A stretch of 64,000 bases of DNA from positions 1 to 64,000 of IMG/VR virus record IMGVR_UViG_3300032116_000057; one strand, given 5' to 3'. The stretch is from a virus. Position 1 is the stretch's first letter; every line of letters begins with the position of its first letter. Below are positions 9,297 to 18,355 of the stretch, piece after piece. The notes under the pieces are model-generated. The model was given only the letters and a program-made list of their open reading frames with translations. It searched no databases and had not been told where the DNA came from. A program made the position numbers and the translations under genes.

Positions 9297-10373
9297 TTAC
9301 TCCGAAATCTGAGGCTTAGTAAACACTTTGCCTTCTAGATAGGTTTTAACAGCTCCAGTTGAATTATTTGTCAATTGAATGTCGTAATATGCGGTACGTG
9401 GAAGAGCATCTGTTTGGGCGCTAGTTAGGGATAGGGTCAGTGTATCTAGTGGACCACCGACAATGGAAGCACTTTTTACGATGGTAAAGGTAGCAAGAAT
9501 AATTGGCCCAACTTGATTGTTTGGATAAGTTGGGAATAAACGAATCTGTGAAAGCGGAGTGTAACCAGCAAGATCCACAGAGAATTTAAGCTGAATACTA
9601 AAGTTATCTCCAGAGTAAAGAGATAGATCTCTGTTTACTACGGGGCTTGCAGGAGTAATATCTCCGTAATCTGGCATAGCCAGATATACACGTTGTGGAA
9701 GTGATCCGTCATCTATTTCTTGTGGACGATAGATAGGTACGTAACGGTTTGTACGACGACTAATACGACGTAAATTAAACACGTCGATTTTATAAAGACC
9801 AGTTCCAAGCAACATAGAGAGTTCACGGTATTGTTCTTTGCGTTGCGCAATAATGTCTGAAAGCTGCCTAAAACGTTCTGAACGAGGGATAGAAACCCCA
9901 TCCGGAGAAATAATATCAATATCAAATGCTGAGTCAGTGGCTAAGGTATATAAAGCCATAGTTGACGCTAAAAGCACCACCGGATATTCATCAATACCTG
10001 CCATAGTAGCTATGGTTACTCTAGAACCGCTGCTATCTGTAGCACGAGCTGAATGCTCTACAAACGCGGTATTAACATAATATTGAATTTCAGCATCTGT
10101 AAAATATTTATGTGCAATTCCGGAAATAATCACGGATGCGTCTACTGGAGGTATTGATCCTAAAGTGACCATACCCATAACTTCTTCAACACTAGCTGCG
10201 TTTGATACTTCAACTCCATTTACTTTGATAGATAGGGAAGTAGCATTTACTGGAGCTTCGGTAAGCTGAAAACGCTTGTTAACCCCGTCTCCACGAAATT
10301 CTTCGACAAAGGTCCTGTTTATATCGCCTATCTCTACCCGTAGACGATCACTAAGTCCTGATAACGTCGCCAC
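9297..10373 (-). CDS. Head-tail adaptor fused to fibre-anchoring domain
   Basis: 358 residues. The N-terminal part (about 1-215) resembles phage head-tail connector/adaptor proteins: a helical start, an inserted small beta domain ([17 protein letters not shown]), and [19 protein letters not shown] followed by helices. The C-terminal part (about 250-358) is a beta domain starting [19 protein letters not shown], of the type found at the N-terminus of baseplate or fibre proteins. It lies between the head genes and the fibre block and overlaps neither, so a joint structural role is likely. The fusion reading is inference. Confidence 0.5.
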   Translation of the reverse strand: MATLSGLSDRLRVEIGDINRTFVEEFRGDGVNKRFQLTEAPVNATSLSIKVNGVEVSNAASVEEVMGMVTLGSIPPVDASVIISGIAHKYFTDAEIQYYVNTAFVEHSARATDSSGSRVTIATMAGIDEYPVVLLASTMALYTLATDSAFDIDIISPDGVSIPRSERFRQLSDIIAQRKEQYRELSMLLGTGLYKIDVFNLRRISRRTNRYVPIYRPQEIDDGSLPQRVYLAMPDYGDITPASPVVNRDLSLYSGDNFSIQLKFSVDLAGYTPLSQIRLFPTYPNNQVGPIILATFTIVKSASIVGGPLDTLTLSLTSAQTDALPRTAYYDIQLTNNSTGAVKTYLEGKVFTKPQISE

Positions 10374-10449
10374 TTGTCCTCGTATCTATCCAATAAAACC
10401 GGCAACCTATAATCTCAAAGAGACCGAAAATATACAGGGTAAATAAAGA

Positions 10450-10488
10450 CCCACTCCGACTAGGAGGGCGTGTCTTCGTCGGAGTGGG
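10450..10488 (-). terminator. Terminator downstream of head genes
   Basis: An 11-bp perfect stem (CCCACTCCGAC with GTCGGAGTGGG) is followed on the minus strand by GTCTTTATTT. It lies between the 122-residue head gene and the adaptor gene and probably ends or attenuates the capsid transcript. Confidence 0.75.
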
Positions 10489-10503
10489 CACTCTTATATT
10501 AGA

Positions 10504-10872
10504 CTAGAGACGTTCGTACAAATAACCCTTTTCTTGAAGGTGTTGTGCCACATGCTTAGGCACTTTGTACTTTTGTCCAGCTTTAAAGGAATAGTGCTTT
10601 CCTACGCCGATAGTTACGTGCTCTAGATCTTCTGCCAAACGAACGATCTGCGTATCATCAGCCATGCTGACTCCTACAGATTCAATCTCATCAATTACTG
10701 TTGGTGTATCTGGGTTTTTACTTACATCTACCACTTCAGTCTCAAGACGAGCTGCTGCGGTAGCAGTTGCCATAGACATCTCATTAGCACGTTGTGCTAG
10801 TTCTTCTGCGTGAGCTTTTAGTTGCTCTTCGCGTTGACGTCCAGTGACGTCAGTTACTTTTGCTTTTGCCAC
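10504..10872 (-). CDS. Small head-associated protein
   Basis: 122 residues. An N-terminal charged helix (QREEQLKAHAEELAQRANEM) leads to a compact C-terminal domain with HYSFKAGQKYKVPKHVAQHLQEKGYL, a pattern seen in small proteins encoded right after the capsid gene in actinobacteriophages. A capsid-accessory or head-completion role is inferred from its place between the major capsid and adaptor genes. Confidence 0.6.
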   Translation of the reverse strand: MAKAKVTDVTGRQREEQLKAHAEELAQRANEMSMATATAAARLETEVVDVSKNPDTPTVIDEIESVGVSMADDTQIVRLAEDLEHVTIGVGKHYSFKAGQKYKVPKHVAQHLQEKGYLYERL

Positions 10873-10900
10873 GATTATTGTTCTCCTATAGGTTTTAAGT

Positions 10901-10922
10901 GGGGGCGGGTTTCCCCGCCCCC
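10901..10922 (-). terminator. GC-rich hairpin after major capsid gene
   Basis: A 9-bp stem of nearly all G-C pairs (GGGGGCGGG with CCCGCCCCC, 4-base loop) sits just downstream of the major capsid gene. There is no U tract on the minus strand, so it may partly terminate transcription or protect the abundant capsid mRNA 3' end. Confidence 0.55.
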
Positions 10923-10936
10923 ATGTGTTGCTTAAA

Positions 10937-12013
10937 TTAGTTGGTTTCTGCCAAGACTACAGACTGGTCAGTAATAAGACCAAGACCGTAGATAGCATAC
11001 CAAGCAAGAGCGTGCTCACGGCCGAAGTCAAGAATACCGCCATCGCGGAGTTCGACTGGAAGTGAGATCGCGTGACCAAATGCATTGTCACCGATGAAGA
11101 TAGCTGTATAGCGATCCTTGTTACCGTTACCAGTCTTTGTTACTGGAGATGTATAACCTCCACCAGTTGGGTAAACAATTGAGCCTGCAGCTACTGCAGT
11201 GTCGGTAGTGTAACCAGCACCAGCACCATTTGTGACCTTCTCAATCTGAGTGGTCTCAATGAATACTGTGTCATATAGACGGCCGATTTCACCGAGCATG
11301 AAGTTACCAGGAGCAGCGTACTTAGTTACCTCAATGAACTCTGGGAGGTCACGAAGCTTACGGCTCTGGTGTGGGTGAACGAATGCCACGTAGGTCTCGC
11401 CAAGCCGTGGAATGTTCTTGGTTGATAGTGTCTCGACAGCGTCCTTAACAACAGCGGTTGTAAGGTTGAAGTTACCGGTAAGAGAAGCACGTGAAGTACC
11501 TACTGTACCGTTTGTATACCAGTCGTTAACAGCAACGTTAGCAGAACGATCATAACCGTAAATAACGGAAGACGCTGCCATGAGGGTGTCACGAGCCTGG
11601 CCATCGAGATAAAGGGCCATGTTACGGCCAAGAAGACGTGAAGCAGAAGCCATCACGTCATCGAATGATGCATTGAGTAGAAGTTCAGAAACAGCAATTG
11701 CATAGCCATGCTCTGCGACTGTGATTGAGAACTGCTGTGCTGTCAATGCATTGGTCTGCATACGAACACCTTCAACAAGTGCTCCTGCAAAACCAAGGTT
11801 GTTATAACGCATAAAGTTGATCTGGAGACCAGGTGCAACGCCAAGCTCTGTCTTCTTAACAGCGAACTGTTCGAAGCGGAGGATTGGCATCGACTGGAAA
11901 AGAATTTCCTTAGACCAGATCGTCTGGATTGCTTGCGTTAGCTGGCTGTTAGAGCCAGAGTACGCTGTAGGTGCGGCAGCTAAATTGCCGGTACCTGTTA
12001 CGGCTGATGCCAT
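10937..12013 (-). CDS. Major capsid protein, N4-gp56 family
   Basis: 358 residues, forming the icosahedral shell. The family hallmark YVAFVHPHQSRKLRD (about residues 207-221) and the preceding helix-rich region (SRLLGRNMALYLDGQARDTLM) match the N4-gp56 type of HK97-fold capsid proteins. The length is typical. Its mRNA is preceded by the scaffold gene and followed by a GC-rich hairpin, consistent with high expression. A strong purine-rich ribosome binding site (AAGGAG) lies upstream of the ATG. Confidence 0.92.
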   Translation of the reverse strand: MASAVTGTGNLAAAPTAYSGSNSQLTQAIQTIWSKEILFQSMPILRFEQFAVKKTELGVAPGLQINFMRYNNLGFAGALVEGVRMQTNALTAQQFSITVAEHGYAIAVSELLLNASFDDVMASASRLLGRNMALYLDGQARDTLMAASSVIYGYDRSANVAVNDWYTNGTVGTSRASLTGNFNLTTAVVKDAVETLSTKNIPRLGETYVAFVHPHQSRKLRDLPEFIEVTKYAAPGNFMLGEIGRLYDTVFIETTQIEKVTNGAGAGYTTDTAVAAGSIVYPTGGGYTSPVTKTGNGNKDRYTAIFIGDNAFGHAISLPVELRDGGILDFGREHALAWYAIYGLGLITDQSVVLAETN

Positions 12014-12056
12014 AGTCGGTTTTCTCCTTAGTTATTAAGTTGTTATTGGGGATTTA

Positions 12057-12830
12057 CTATCCGAAGATTCCCTTATTTCGATCGTTAGCTGCTTTTCCAA
12101 GAAGCTTAGATCTGTGTTTTGCGTATTCGGTAACCGACATGGCAGAGATTTGTTCTGCCGTTAACTGATTTTGCTCCAAATTAGTGTCCATCGGTCCGGT
12201 AGGCGGCGCGGTTACCCGGCTGCCAGTCATTTCTTTGCGTGCAGTCTGCATAGCAGATTGCGCCGATTCCAGAATCCGTGAAGATCTTTCACGCAACCCT
12301 GTAATACTATTTTCAATCTCATCAGGAGTATTTCCTGAGATTAGGTCTACGAGCTCTGGGATGATGTTGTCCCGCTCTTCTTCGAGGCGGCGATTGCGAT
12401 ACTCAGTGAGTTCTGCATACTGACGCTCTCGTTGGAGTAGTGCAAATGTGCGTTCACGCTCTAGTTTTTCTTCTTCGAGCTTTTGCGCCCACTCTTTTTC
12501 CTTAGCTTCAAGAAGTTGGCGTACATCCATTTCTGACTCAGCTTTGCGCTTTGCTTCAGCCTCTGCTTCAGCCTTTGCACGTTCTGCTTCTGCCAATCGC
12601 TCTTCTCGTTCCTTCTTAAGCAAGGTGAGCTCTTCTTTAAGCGAATCAATTTGAGGGTAAAGCTTGGATTTCTCCTGCTCACGAACCTTCTTCAAATCTA
12701 CTTCGGTATATGTTTTTTCCGTAACTTGATCAATTACGGGTTCTGCTTTACTTTCCGTTGCTGCTGGAACGTCAGCCAAGAATGCTTCTTGAACTGCCGG
12801 GGCATCAACGATATTCGTTGTTTCTGCCAT
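12057..12830 (-). CDS. Capsid scaffolding protein
   Basis: 257 residues, highly charged. A long predicted coiled coil of Glu, Lys, Arg and Ala (about residues 45-165) is followed by a short C-terminal basic region (EYAKHRSKLLGKAANDRNKG), as in phage scaffolds where the C-terminus binds the capsid protein. It lies directly between portal and major capsid genes, the standard position. No protease domain is seen. Confidence 0.85.
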   Translation of the reverse strand: MAETTNIVDAPAVQEAFLADVPAATESKAEPVIDQVTEKTYTEVDLKKVREQEKSKLYPQIDSLKEELTLLKKEREERLAEAERAKAEAEAEAKRKAESEMDVRQLLEAKEKEWAQKLEEEKLERERTFALLQRERQYAELTEYRNRRLEEERDNIIPELVDLISGNTPDEIENSITGLRERSSRILESAQSAMQTARKEMTGSRVTAPPTGPMDTNLEQNQLTAEQISAMSVTEYAKHRSKLLGKAANDRNKGIFG

Positions 12831-12939
12831 GATTGTCCCTTAGGTTTTGGAGGTCGTTGTCCGATTTAGTGCCACGATGACCTGCGGATTTATTGGTGGT
12901 AGTAGGCTGGCAAATTTTTTATAGTTTGTCTGCCTAAAG

Positions 12940-14646
12940 CTACTCTGGCTTATCTGAATCAGGTGTACGACGCTGCGGCATCTTAGTGCCATAAGCTTCG
13001 GTTACTAATTCAGCTTGAACCTGAGCAAGCTCTTCTAACACAGCGCCTTCCATAGGGCTTATGACCCCCGGTTGACCGAATGGACCAGGTCCAACTCCGT
13101 CTCCTGGAGTAGCTCCTGGAGGAGCCTCCCCCCCTGGAAGTATGCCGGTTAATGAGGCAATTGAAGCTGCAATCTGGTTCTTCACCAATTGGATAGCTCC
13201 ATCTGCCTTTGCATCCGAAATAAGTTCGGATCTAATTTCTTCTAGCTTTTCGTCTGGGAATTCCTCACCAAGTTGACGCAAAGCACCTTCTCGACTTTCA
13301 AGTCCCATCTGCATCTTTTGTGCAATTTCACTCAAAACAATGAGCTTATCTAAAGGCAATGGTTGTGGGAAATGAACGGTTGATTCAAAAGTTACTGGGC
13401 TATTAAGATCTAATACAGGAAGTTGATAGTTTTTGATAGGTCCGTTTACTACAGGGTTGTACACAAATACTTCAGGTTCTTTAAACGCTAAAGTTTTAAG
13501 AACTAGGCTATTGATTTTTTGCAGACCCTCGCCGTATTGAATTAGCTTCTGGTGATAGCGATTCATCAATGGCTGGTATTGAATTGCAAGCGCAACACCA
13601 GAAGTATTAGAAATCGGCTGAACTTGACCAAGAGCTGTTTCTGGGACACCGACCATTTCATGCATAGCTCTTTTAACGGTCTCTAGATACTGTAATCCTC
13701 CCGCTAAGCCCTGTCCGCCACCTTCTAGATTAAATACCTGTGCATCCTTAGGAAGGCCGCCCCAAACCTTCTTAGGGCCCTTTTCTAAGGCGGAGGCTTT
13801 AGCACCAGTAATAACCGTAACTGGCGCAGCGTGGTAGTTAATGATATCCGCAATATCTGTAGCTACTTCATTGTAGTTTCTATTTAAAACGATAATATCG
13901 TGGCAATCTGCCAATCCCCAAGGGGATCCAGAAATACGTACGTTTGGAATATGTACGATAGGCACTACGCCAATAGGATTAGGACGAGAATCAATCATCT
14001 CATCGTTGATATATTCTTCAATACGATCGTCTGTAAGAATTTCTGTGTAGGTATATACCTGACGTGTTCCCTCTGCTGAAGTTCCCCAAAAACGATACTT
14101 CAATTTAAAACGAATAAGGCGGGAACGGTCGTGTGGGTGAAATTCTGGAAAACAAAATGATGAGTTTAAAGGAAGGATACGAACCTTGCCTGGATTAGGA
14201 CGACCAACAGGATCTACATATGCTTCTTCATATGCTACCTTAACAAAGCAATCCCCAGAAACTCCGCCTTGTTGTCCCATTTCCCAAAGGATAGAAGCCT
14301 TGTCATTATCTACTTCCCATACACGTTTTAATACGTCGGGGATAATTGCCTCAGTAGATGCTGGGCTTCTAAATTGCACGCCTCTGCCAAAAGTAAAATT
14401 AATAATGTAATCTGTAAATGCTCGGTAATAGTTATACACCATCTGAGCTTCGCCAATCTCACGACGATATGACCAGTGATGACCTAAATACATTGCCCAA
14501 TTAAGAGAGTAGCGATTTAGACGTGGGCCGTGAACTTCAAATTCTTCGTCTGCTAACTCCACTAATCCAAGTGGAGAAATAGAGATTGTTAAGTCAGAGG
14601 ATGCTGCTCTATAACTCGGGGGTGAAAAATCTATTCCGCCAGCCAT
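12940..14646 (-). CDS. Portal protein
   Basis: 568 residues, usual length for portals. It forms the dodecameric ring through which DNA enters the head. Features include the N-terminal YSLNWAMYLGHHWSYRREIG and YYRAFTDYIINFTFGRG segment, the wing region (IGVVPIVHIPN), the stem helices around YNEVATDIADIINYHAAPV, and a Pro/Gly-rich C-terminal tail. It is encoded between the terminase and the scaffold genes, matching the classical packaging order. Confidence 0.88.
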   Translation of the reverse strand: MAGGIDFSPPSYRAASSDLTISISPLGLVELADEEFEVHGPRLNRYSLNWAMYLGHHWSYRREIGEAQMVYNYYRAFTDYIINFTFGRGVQFRSPASTEAIIPDVLKRVWEVDNDKASILWEMGQQGGVSGDCFVKVAYEEAYVDPVGRPNPGKVRILPLNSSFCFPEFHPHDRSRLIRFKLKYRFWGTSAEGTRQVYTYTEILTDDRIEEYINDEMIDSRPNPIGVVPIVHIPNVRISGSPWGLADCHDIIVLNRNYNEVATDIADIINYHAAPVTVITGAKASALEKGPKKVWGGLPKDAQVFNLEGGGQGLAGGLQYLETVKRAMHEMVGVPETALGQVQPISNTSGVALAIQYQPLMNRYHQKLIQYGEGLQKINSLVLKTLAFKEPEVFVYNPVVNGPIKNYQLPVLDLNSPVTFESTVHFPQPLPLDKLIVLSEIAQKMQMGLESREGALRQLGEEFPDEKLEEIRSELISDAKADGAIQLVKNQIAASIASLTGILPGGEAPPGATPGDGVGPGPFGQPGVISPMEGAVLEELAQVQAELVTEAYGTKMPQRRTPDSDKPE

Positions 14647-14679
14647 TACCTCATCCTTATTTATTAAATATTAGTAGGG

Positions 14680-14713
14680 CCCCAGCCCCGGAGAAGGGAA
14701 TACGAGGCTGGGG
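14680..14713 (-). terminator. Hairpin between portal and upstream small gene
   Basis: CCCCAGCC pairs with GGCTGGGG across an 18-base loop. On the minus strand it precedes the portal gene. There is no clear U run, so it may be an attenuator or processing site rather than a full terminator. Confidence 0.45.
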
Positions 14714-14731
14714 TACCCGTAGTCTACTGTA

Positions 14732-15139
14732 TTAGTCAGCTACCTGTGCAGGGTTTACACGCTGATAGCGAGCACCTGAACGAATAGCTTCTTCAATTTC
14801 GACCTGAGAATGATCTCCATAGCCGCCTTGTGAAAATTCAGCGACATATACTGGAGCTTCTACCCATGCGGCTGAGCCGACGTGAGCACGTTGCTTCATT
14901 GTCTCCTCAGGATATTTTTCCATAACGTTCATGTTGTGGTTAGGACGTCCGGCTGGTACGTCGTAGCCTTGATCCAATCCTACTTGAAAGTCATTTGGGA
15001 TATCCGTGTCTGTTGCAACACCTTCTTCAAAGCGTAGCGGACCACGCATTCCTGGAGTTGCAGGAGACATTTTGCGCTCATAATTTGCGCCAACCTTCTC
15101 AGGGAACTGAGGGGCTGGTGCGATGTTATTCACTGCCAT
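14732..15139 (-). CDS. Hypothetical protein between terminase and portal
   Basis: 135 residues, rich in Pro, Gly, Asn and Met, without long hydrophobic stretches (for example PGMRGPLRFEEGVATDTDIP). The C-terminal half contains a possible short helix (SQVEIEEAIRSGARY). No family is recognised. Position between the terminase and portal genes suggests a packaging or minor virion role. Confidence 0.6.
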   Translation of the reverse strand: MAVNNIAPAPQFPEKVGANYERKMSPATPGMRGPLRFEEGVATDTDIPNDFQVGLDQGYDVPAGRPNHNMNVMEKYPEETMKQRAHVGSAAWVEAPVYVAEFSQGGYGDHSQVEIEEAIRSGARYQRVNPAQVAD

Positions 15140-15221
15140 ATTATTTCTCCTATAGGGTTTTGAGTTGAGGTTCCTCAGGTAAAAGTATCGACCTATTTAG
15201 GTCATTTAGGTATCTAAACCT

Positions 15222-16808
15222 TTAAAAAAACGGCGAAGAGCTAACCTCTACCGTAGGCATAACCATATCCTGTGTTAAAGAGCATGCAAGGGCTAAAGAA
15301 TCCACAAAATCATCGTGGGCATGGGCCTCATCAGGAGCTGCCACCGTGAAATTAGCCCCCTTATATTTCACCTCAGCGTCCGACATTTGCTGGTAAAACT
15401 TCTTCCATATTCTCAACCGTCGTGTTTTTGCATGGGACGGCCAAGAAACCATTTGACGTTGAATTAAAGCCTGTAGGTGCTTCCAGCGCCTAGACTGCTC
15501 GGTAGCGCTAGAAGAAATAGATATAACCTCAGCCCTAGGCATCAAGATCTTCATACGCTGTGCAACTGCATCTCCAACACCGTTGGCATCTACGCCAATA
15601 GCCAATACATCGTAATTTTCTAAAAAGTTTACTATCTGAAAATACTGTTCTTCCCAGTCGTCACCCTGTAGCTCTAACCAATTAAGAACACGATGATCAT
15701 AATAACCAAATTCATCAGGCCTATCCCAATCGACCCAGACAACAGTAACAACTGTAGAGTCCATCTTTCTTGCGGGGTCGATTCCGACCACCACCGGTGA
15801 ACGATGCCAGCTTTTAACCAATTCTTGGGACGTGTCACCAAGGTTGTCCATAATAGACGAGGTAACAAACATGCCCCTTTCCAAAAGCCATTTGCAATTG
15901 TACGATAGCTGGAACTCATCTGAGTCCTCCCCGATTCTTAGTATCTCTTTCTTAATGAACTTTTCATAGTTGGCGTTGAACTTTGCTACGTCTTTCCAAT
16001 CCCATTGAAAATGGTTTTGCTTAGCAGATCGGCTAGTTTGACGACGTTTGTTTAGCTGAATAGCTTTATAAAAGTTATTTTTACTAGTTGTTGGTGTTCC
16101 AGTCTTAACTAAAGTAGCGTTGTAGTATGCACCCATAGGTGCAATAGACTTAGATACTACAAAGTCATCTGCGTCTTGGCACTCATCAATAATAATTAGA
16201 TGAAAAGATTTAGATTCAATCTTTGCACGAGGGTTTGCTGTCATCATCATTAGGGTGGAGCCAGAATTCTTTAACTTTATGTTTTTAACAATACCTGGAG
16301 TCTTTGTAGGTATGTCATCAATTTCTGGGTCCCCCAAAACTTCTAGTGCACGTGGACTAGTCAATCTAGAAACAGTGCGGCCATAAAGGGTTTCAACCTG
16401 GGATTGAATGGGAGCAAACATACCTACCCAGATTCCATCACCAAACTTACCAAGTAGATCTGGGTACATCTTTGCAAGTCTAGGAAGAATAACCATCAAG
16501 GTTGCAACCGTATTTGCAATTGTTTCTGATTTACCTGACTGACGAGCTGCTAAGGCAGTAACTTCTTCACCATCGTTTATGATTACAGATTCGATTACCC
16601 TGCGAGCTAGTGGCATTTGGTATGGGTGTAAAGTATGTCCCACCAACATTTCCATAAATTGGATTATTTTTTCTATTAGGGCGTTTACAAACTCCCTAGA
16701 CAACTCATCTAGTTCTTCCTCTTCTTCAGGAAGATCGCCGCCATCTTCTTCGTCTTCAAACTCTTCTTCAAGCTCCTCAAAACGCTCATCATCTTCAAAA
16801 TTTTGCAT
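15222..16808 (-). CDS. Terminase large subunit
   Basis: 528 residues; the ATP-driven DNA-packaging motor and headful or site-specific nuclease. Walker A is AARQSGKSE (about residues 87-95) and Walker B is LIIIDECQDAD (204-214), with the coupling motif region KTGTPTTSKNNF. The RNase-H-like nuclease domain starts near VVGIDPARKMDSTVV (about 335-350), with later acidic residues in AIGVDANGVGD and AHAHDDFVDSLALA. The very acidic N-terminus (residues 1-40, mostly Glu/Asp) is unusual. A small terminase subunit is not recognised with confidence; one of the three small upstream genes could fill that role. Confidence 0.93.
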   Translation of the reverse strand: MQNFEDDERFEELEEEFEDEEDGGDLPEEEEELDELSREFVNALIEKIIQFMEMLVGHTLHPYQMPLARRVIESVIINDGEEVTALAARQSGKSETIANTVATLMVILPRLAKMYPDLLGKFGDGIWVGMFAPIQSQVETLYGRTVSRLTSPRALEVLGDPEIDDIPTKTPGIVKNIKLKNSGSTLMMMTANPRAKIESKSFHLIIIDECQDADDFVVSKSIAPMGAYYNATLVKTGTPTTSKNNFYKAIQLNKRRQTSRSAKQNHFQWDWKDVAKFNANYEKFIKKEILRIGEDSDEFQLSYNCKWLLERGMFVTSSIMDNLGDTSQELVKSWHRSPVVVGIDPARKMDSTVVTVVWVDWDRPDEFGYYDHRVLNWLELQGDDWEEQYFQIVNFLENYDVLAIGVDANGVGDAVAQRMKILMPRAEVISISSSATEQSRRWKHLQALIQRQMVSWPSHAKTRRLRIWKKFYQQMSDAEVKYKGANFTVAAPDEAHAHDDFVDSLALACSLTQDMVMPTVEVSSSPFF

Positions 16809-17043
16809 TTTGTCTCTTTGCTATTGTTTCTACTATTGTGTACACCACTTCAGCGTTCATTCTGGCTTCTTCTAAATAAACTTCTTCATTAGATTTTTGC
16901 CAAGATGATAAGTTTCTTCCAATTGGGTATAGAGCTTGTTCTGCCCATTGTAGAAGTTCAGATGTAGGTAAAGAGTCGACTCTTTTCTCTACTCTAGTCT
17001 TCTGACGTTCCTGTTTGATCTTTTTGCCCCCCAAACCGAACAT
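16795..17043 (-). CDS. Small helical protein upstream of terminase
   Basis: 82 residues. A basic N-terminus (GGKKIKQERQKTRVEKR) is followed by a helical region with SELLQWAEQALYPIGRNLSSW. It overlaps the terminase start by 14 bases and the upstream gene's end by 50 bases, so the three are translationally linked. A small-terminase or DNA-recognition role is possible from position only. Confidence 0.6.
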   Translation of the reverse strand: MFGLGGKKIKQERQKTRVEKRVDSLPTSELLQWAEQALYPIGRNLSSWQKSNEEVYLEEARMNAEVVYTIVETIAKRQNAKF

Positions 17044-17326
17044 AATCCCAATCCACCTCGTCTTCCATCATCATTCTGCCACGTATGGCATTAGTTAGTG
17101 CTTGACTTTCACTAAAACGTGATCGCCACTTTCCAACCACTAAAGCAACTCTAGTAAGCGGTAATCTTACCGCATATCCCTTTCCAAAGCGATACGGCTC
17201 TTCAATCTCCTGTGTTTCTGCAGGTTCCCACAATACTGGCGGCTTTATAGGATAGATAAGCGGGTGCCAGTATACAGATTTGATACTACGCGGTTTCGCC
17301 ATTATCAACCTGGCAGATGTGCTCAT
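16994..17326 (-). CDS. Hypothetical protein
   Basis: 110 residues from an ATG preceded by GGGAG; an internal ATG at 17300-17302 is an alternative. It contains IKSVYWHPLIYPIKPPVLWEP and a helical RLPLTRVALVVGKWRSRFSES segment. It overlaps both neighbours in the leading part of the packaging operon. No family is recognised; a small terminase or packaging accessory is possible. Confidence 0.55.
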   Translation of the reverse strand: MSTSARLIMAKPRSIKSVYWHPLIYPIKPPVLWEPAETQEIEEPYRFGKGYAVRLPLTRVALVVGKWRSRFSESQALTNAIRGRMMMEDEVDWDYVRFGGQKDQTGTSED

Positions 17327-17561
17327 GAGTCTCCCGTTCGGTCATTACTTCCTGACAATCTCTGCATTTAAAATATTTTAACGGAGTAAAATTATTTTGA
17401 ACGGTTCCGCCTACAGCTGTTTCGCTTCCACCATCATAGGGCTCATAATCTACTACAACTTCAGGTCTTTGAAATAGTTCCTGAGGAAAAGGTCCTTTAG
17501 CATAAGAAGCTGCTTCAGGAACCGGATGTCCCTGTTTTGTAGCAATACGTTCAATTCTCAT
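17286..17561 (-). CDS. Small zinc-finger-like protein, first gene of packaging operon
   Basis: 91 residues. The C-terminal part has CRDCQEVMTERETHEHIC, a C-x2-C-x10-H-x-H-x-C arrangement suggestive of zinc binding. It is the first gene after the divergent intergenic region at 17562-17792 and has only a weak ribosome binding site. A regulatory or DNA-binding role is possible but unproven. Confidence 0.6.
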   Translation of the reverse strand: MRIERIATKQGHPVPEAASYAKGPFPQELFQRPEVVVDYEPYDGGSETAVGGTVQNNFTPLKYFKCRDCQEVMTERETHEHICQVDNGETA

Positions 17562-17600
17562 TAATCATAGTCCATTTTCTATAACGATTCGATAAATAAT

Positions 17601-17606
17601 ATTATA
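17601..17606 (-). promoter_or_regulatory. Candidate -10 box for the packaging operon
   Basis: A perfect TATAAT on the minus strand about 40 bases before the first packaging gene. No good -35 match lies 16-18 bases upstream, so this is at best an extended -10-like or activator-dependent promoter. Confidence 0.35.
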
Positions 17607-17617
17607 TCGGGTTGCAG

Positions 17618-17648
17618 TTGACAGTACGTGTGTATTTACTGGTATGGT
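17618..17648 (+). promoter_or_regulatory. Candidate promoter for muralytic gene
   Basis: TTGACA (17618-17623) and TATGGT (17643-17648) are separated by 19 bases, longer than ideal. They lie just upstream of a structured leader for the gene at 17793. Confidence 0.35.
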
Positions 17649-17658
17649 AGTCCCTATG

Positions 17659-17776
17659 GCCAGAGAAATCTGGCCATCAGCACCTCCGTAACAAAAGGGT
17701 TGCAGACCGAACTTGGCAGAAAGAGGCCAAGTTGCTTAGTATAGGTGACAGGTATACGAAGTTAGGACTGGCTCTC
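17659..17776 (+). promoter_or_regulatory. Structured 5' leader with three hairpins
   Basis: Hairpin 1 (17659-17676) is GGCCAGA-GAAA-TCTGGCC with a GNRA tetraloop. Hairpin 2 (17710-17733) is AACTTGGC with GCCAAGTT. A smaller GGCT-CTCT-AGCC hairpin follows near the ribosome binding site at 17783-17787. Such a leader before a cell-wall hydrolase gene could be regulatory; I could not match it to a known riboswitch class. Confidence 0.5.
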
Positions 17777-17792
17777 TAGCCTAGGAGAACGA

Positions 17793-18326
17793 GTGCAGAA
17801 ACATGAAAAACACCGCTATATAGCACCTTGGATAGCAGCATTGCTGCTAGCAGGTATACCTGCAGCATTAGCAAACCAAACAGATGGGGCTACAGTGACA
17901 GTAGCTACTACTGTAGATCCACTAGATAAATACAGAAACGCTAAAGAGCTCTCAGACAAAGAGCTTGTTGAGGTATTGTCTTTAGTTGGGTTTGAGGGAA
18001 AAGCTCTTAAGATAGCTTGGGCCGTAGCTAAAAAAGAGTCTAATGGACGACCAAAGGCGCACAATGACAATATCTCTACGGGAGACGATTCTTATGGGAT
18101 ATTCCAGATTAATATGCTTGGTTCTTTGGGAGAAGACCGCAGAAAAAAATTCGGCATAAAAAAGAATACTGAGCTATTCGATCCAGTAGAAAACGCTAAA
18201 GCAGCCTTCTATATGACGGCTAAAGGCACTAACTGGGGTTCTTGGGGATATGGTCCCAACGCCTATGATGGCAGTTCTTCAGAACCTAAAATTGAACAAT
18301 GGCTGGATAAATTCCCGCAACAATAG
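17793..18326 (+). CDS. Secreted lysozyme / lytic transglycosylase-like enzyme
   Basis: 177 residues from GTG with AGGAG 5 bases upstream. A signal peptide (basic start, hydrophobic core about residues 9-26, cleavage likely after AALA) leads to a lysozyme-like domain. The catalytic glutamate is probably E82 in KKESNGRPKAHN, followed by DDSYGIFQINM, the typical SLT/lysozyme signature, and AKAAFYM and NWGSWG. It should cut peptidoglycan from outside the membrane, acting as an exported endolysin or a wall-penetration enzyme. It stands alone on the plus strand, divergent from packaging genes and ending at a strong terminator, far from the CHAP endolysin at 52900. Confidence 0.8.
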   Translation: MQKHEKHRYIAPWIAALLLAGIPAALANQTDGATVTVATTVDPLDKYRNAKELSDKELVEVLSLVGFEGKALKIAWAVAKKESNGRPKAHNDNISTGDDSYGIFQINMLGSLGEDRRKKFGIKKNTELFDPVENAKAAFYMTAKGTNWGSWGYGPNAYDGSSSEPKIEQWLDKFPQQ

Positions 18327-18331
18327 AAAAG

Positions 18332-18355
18332 GGCCCGGGTTACCGGGCCTTTTTT
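18332..18355. terminator. Bidirectional terminator
   Basis: GGCCCGG-GTTA-CCGGGCC followed by TTTTTT, lying between the converging lysozyme-like and HNH genes. The HNH stop codon is inside the loop. Confidence 0.9.

Noticed and set aside
8271-9319. Multiple alternative frames in the collagen-like gene
   Set aside because: By-products of the repetitive GGN-CCN-ACN coding pattern.
10937-16808. Search for a dedicated prohead protease in the head cluster
   Set aside because: No serine or cysteine protease motif found among these genes; the Ntn hydrolase at 23963 is only a speculative substitute.
17659-17733. Leader considered as a c-di-AMP riboswitch
   Set aside because: The conserved core sequences I know for that class are not visible; kept only as an unassigned structured leader.
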